A DNA stretch of 5,399 nucleotides from Alphaproteobacteria bacterium (GTDB lineage Bacteria > Pseudomonadota > Alphaproteobacteria > Acetobacterales > Acetobacteraceae). The stretch covers positions 1 to 5,399 of the forward strand of contig JAMFRY010000169.1 of the NCBI GenBank assembly GCA_026225015.1, given 5' to 3'. Positions 5,027-5,399 of the stretch are shown piece by piece. A program made the position numbers and the translations under genes. Numbering within the stretch: the first letter of the stretch is position 1; each line of letters starts with the position of its first letter. Below the pieces are notes generated by a model that made no database searches, was not told the DNA's origin, and saw nothing but the letters and a program-made list of their open reading frames with translations.

Positions 5027-5399
5027 GTGCCCGATTTCAACCATCATTGGCAGGCCACCCTCGCCAGTCTGGAGGCCGCCGGCCGCCGCCGCAAACTCCG
5101 CATCGTGGAACACCTCCCTGGCGGCCGCATCCGCACGCAAGAAGGCGCGGAGCTGTTCAATGTTTCCTCCAACGACTATCTTGGCCTGACCCGGCATCCC
5201 GAACTCATCCGCCGCGCCGTGGATTTCGCAACGCGTTACGGCGCCGGGGCAGGGGCCTCGCGCCTCGTCACCGGCAATATCGCACCTTATGCGCAAATCG
5301 AATCCAAGCTCGCGAAGGCCAAAGGTAGCGAATCCGCATTGGTTTTCGTCTCTGGCGTGCAGGCAAACCTGACAATCCTGCCGGCCTTGCTGGATGCAC
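5027..5399 (+). CDS. bioF: 8-amino-7-oxononanoate synthase-like enzyme, N-terminal part
   Basis: An open frame of 124 codons running off the right edge; family members have about 380-400 residues, so roughly a third is visible. It is a pyridoxal-phosphate alpha-oxoamine synthase: FNVSSNDYLGLTRHPELIRRA, then YGAGAGASRLVTGN (BioF normally has a GSRLVSG form here), then a KAKGSESALVFVSGVQANLTILPALL segment matching the 'ALvF.SG..AN...l..L' region before the cofactor site. BioF joins pimeloyl-ACP or -CoA with L-alanine to form the first ring precursor of biotin. Relatives such as 2-amino-3-ketobutyrate ligase, serine palmitoyltransferase and aminolevulinate synthase share this fold. The direct 'SNDYLGL' and 'SRLVTGN' wording favours BioF, but the lysine region is not visible. 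The start is GTG 5027 with a weak AGAAAG (5015-5020) upstream; no in-frame ATG is near. Confidence 0.85.
   Translation, partial: MPDFNHHWQATLASLEAAGRRRKLRIVEHLPGGRIRTQEGAELFNVSSNDYLGLTRHPELIRRAVDFATRYGAGAGASRLVTGNIAPYAQIESKLAKAKGSESALVFVSGVQANLTILPALLDA

Noticed and set aside
4616..5296. Open frame of 226 codons on the minus strand spanning the second palindrome
   Set aside because: It is antisense to two genes with clear family matches, and its translation shows no recognisable domain.

Overview
The window looks like a stretch of chromosome from a GC-rich alphaproteobacterium. The main evidence is the Hfq core, whose wording (ITWFDNF, LLRRDGH, QLVYKHAIST) is the alphaproteobacterial form, followed directly by hflX. 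Family-level placement (for example Acetobacteraceae or Rhodospirillales) cannot be fixed from the sequence alone. Start-codon use is unusual: hfq, the DOPA-dioxygenase-like gene and the bioF-like gene all appear to start with GTG, and hflX probably starts with CTG.

Left part (1-966). The 3' end of a glutathione S-transferase gene reads rightwards and meets a leftward cupin gene. A strong hairpin between them (235-271) has T-runs on both sides and can terminate transcription from both directions. A 12-bp sequence is repeated three times in tandem against it. A 200-bp divergent region (about 774-966) lies between the cupin gene and a rightward yihY/brkB-type membrane protein gene. It carries candidate promoters for both genes, a small hairpin and an 11-bp tandem direct repeat.

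Middle (967-4495). After the membrane protein gene comes a 177-bp leader with a plausible sigma-70-like promoter. A tightly packed block then runs hfq - hflX - inositol-monophosphatase-family gene. Both junctions are 4-nt stop/start overlaps (CTGA, then ATGA), so this is almost certainly one translationally coupled operon: an RNA chaperone, a ribosome-associated GTPase and a sugar/inositol-phosphate phosphatase.

Right part (4496-5399). A small DOPA 4,5-dioxygenase-family gene sits between two near-identical palindromic elements (4498-4528 and 4964-4994). Two of the three differences between the copies are compensatory changes in the stem, and both copies carry the GCGAAGC mini-hairpin core at the apex. 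The second copy supplies the stop codon of the small gene. A bioF-like alpha-oxoamine synthase gene then starts and runs off the window.

No tRNA, rRNA, CRISPR array, insertion sequence or phage gene was seen. Most of the content is ordinary core genome. The most interesting signals are the paired hairpin repeats and the non-ATG start of hflX coupled to the hfq stop codon.
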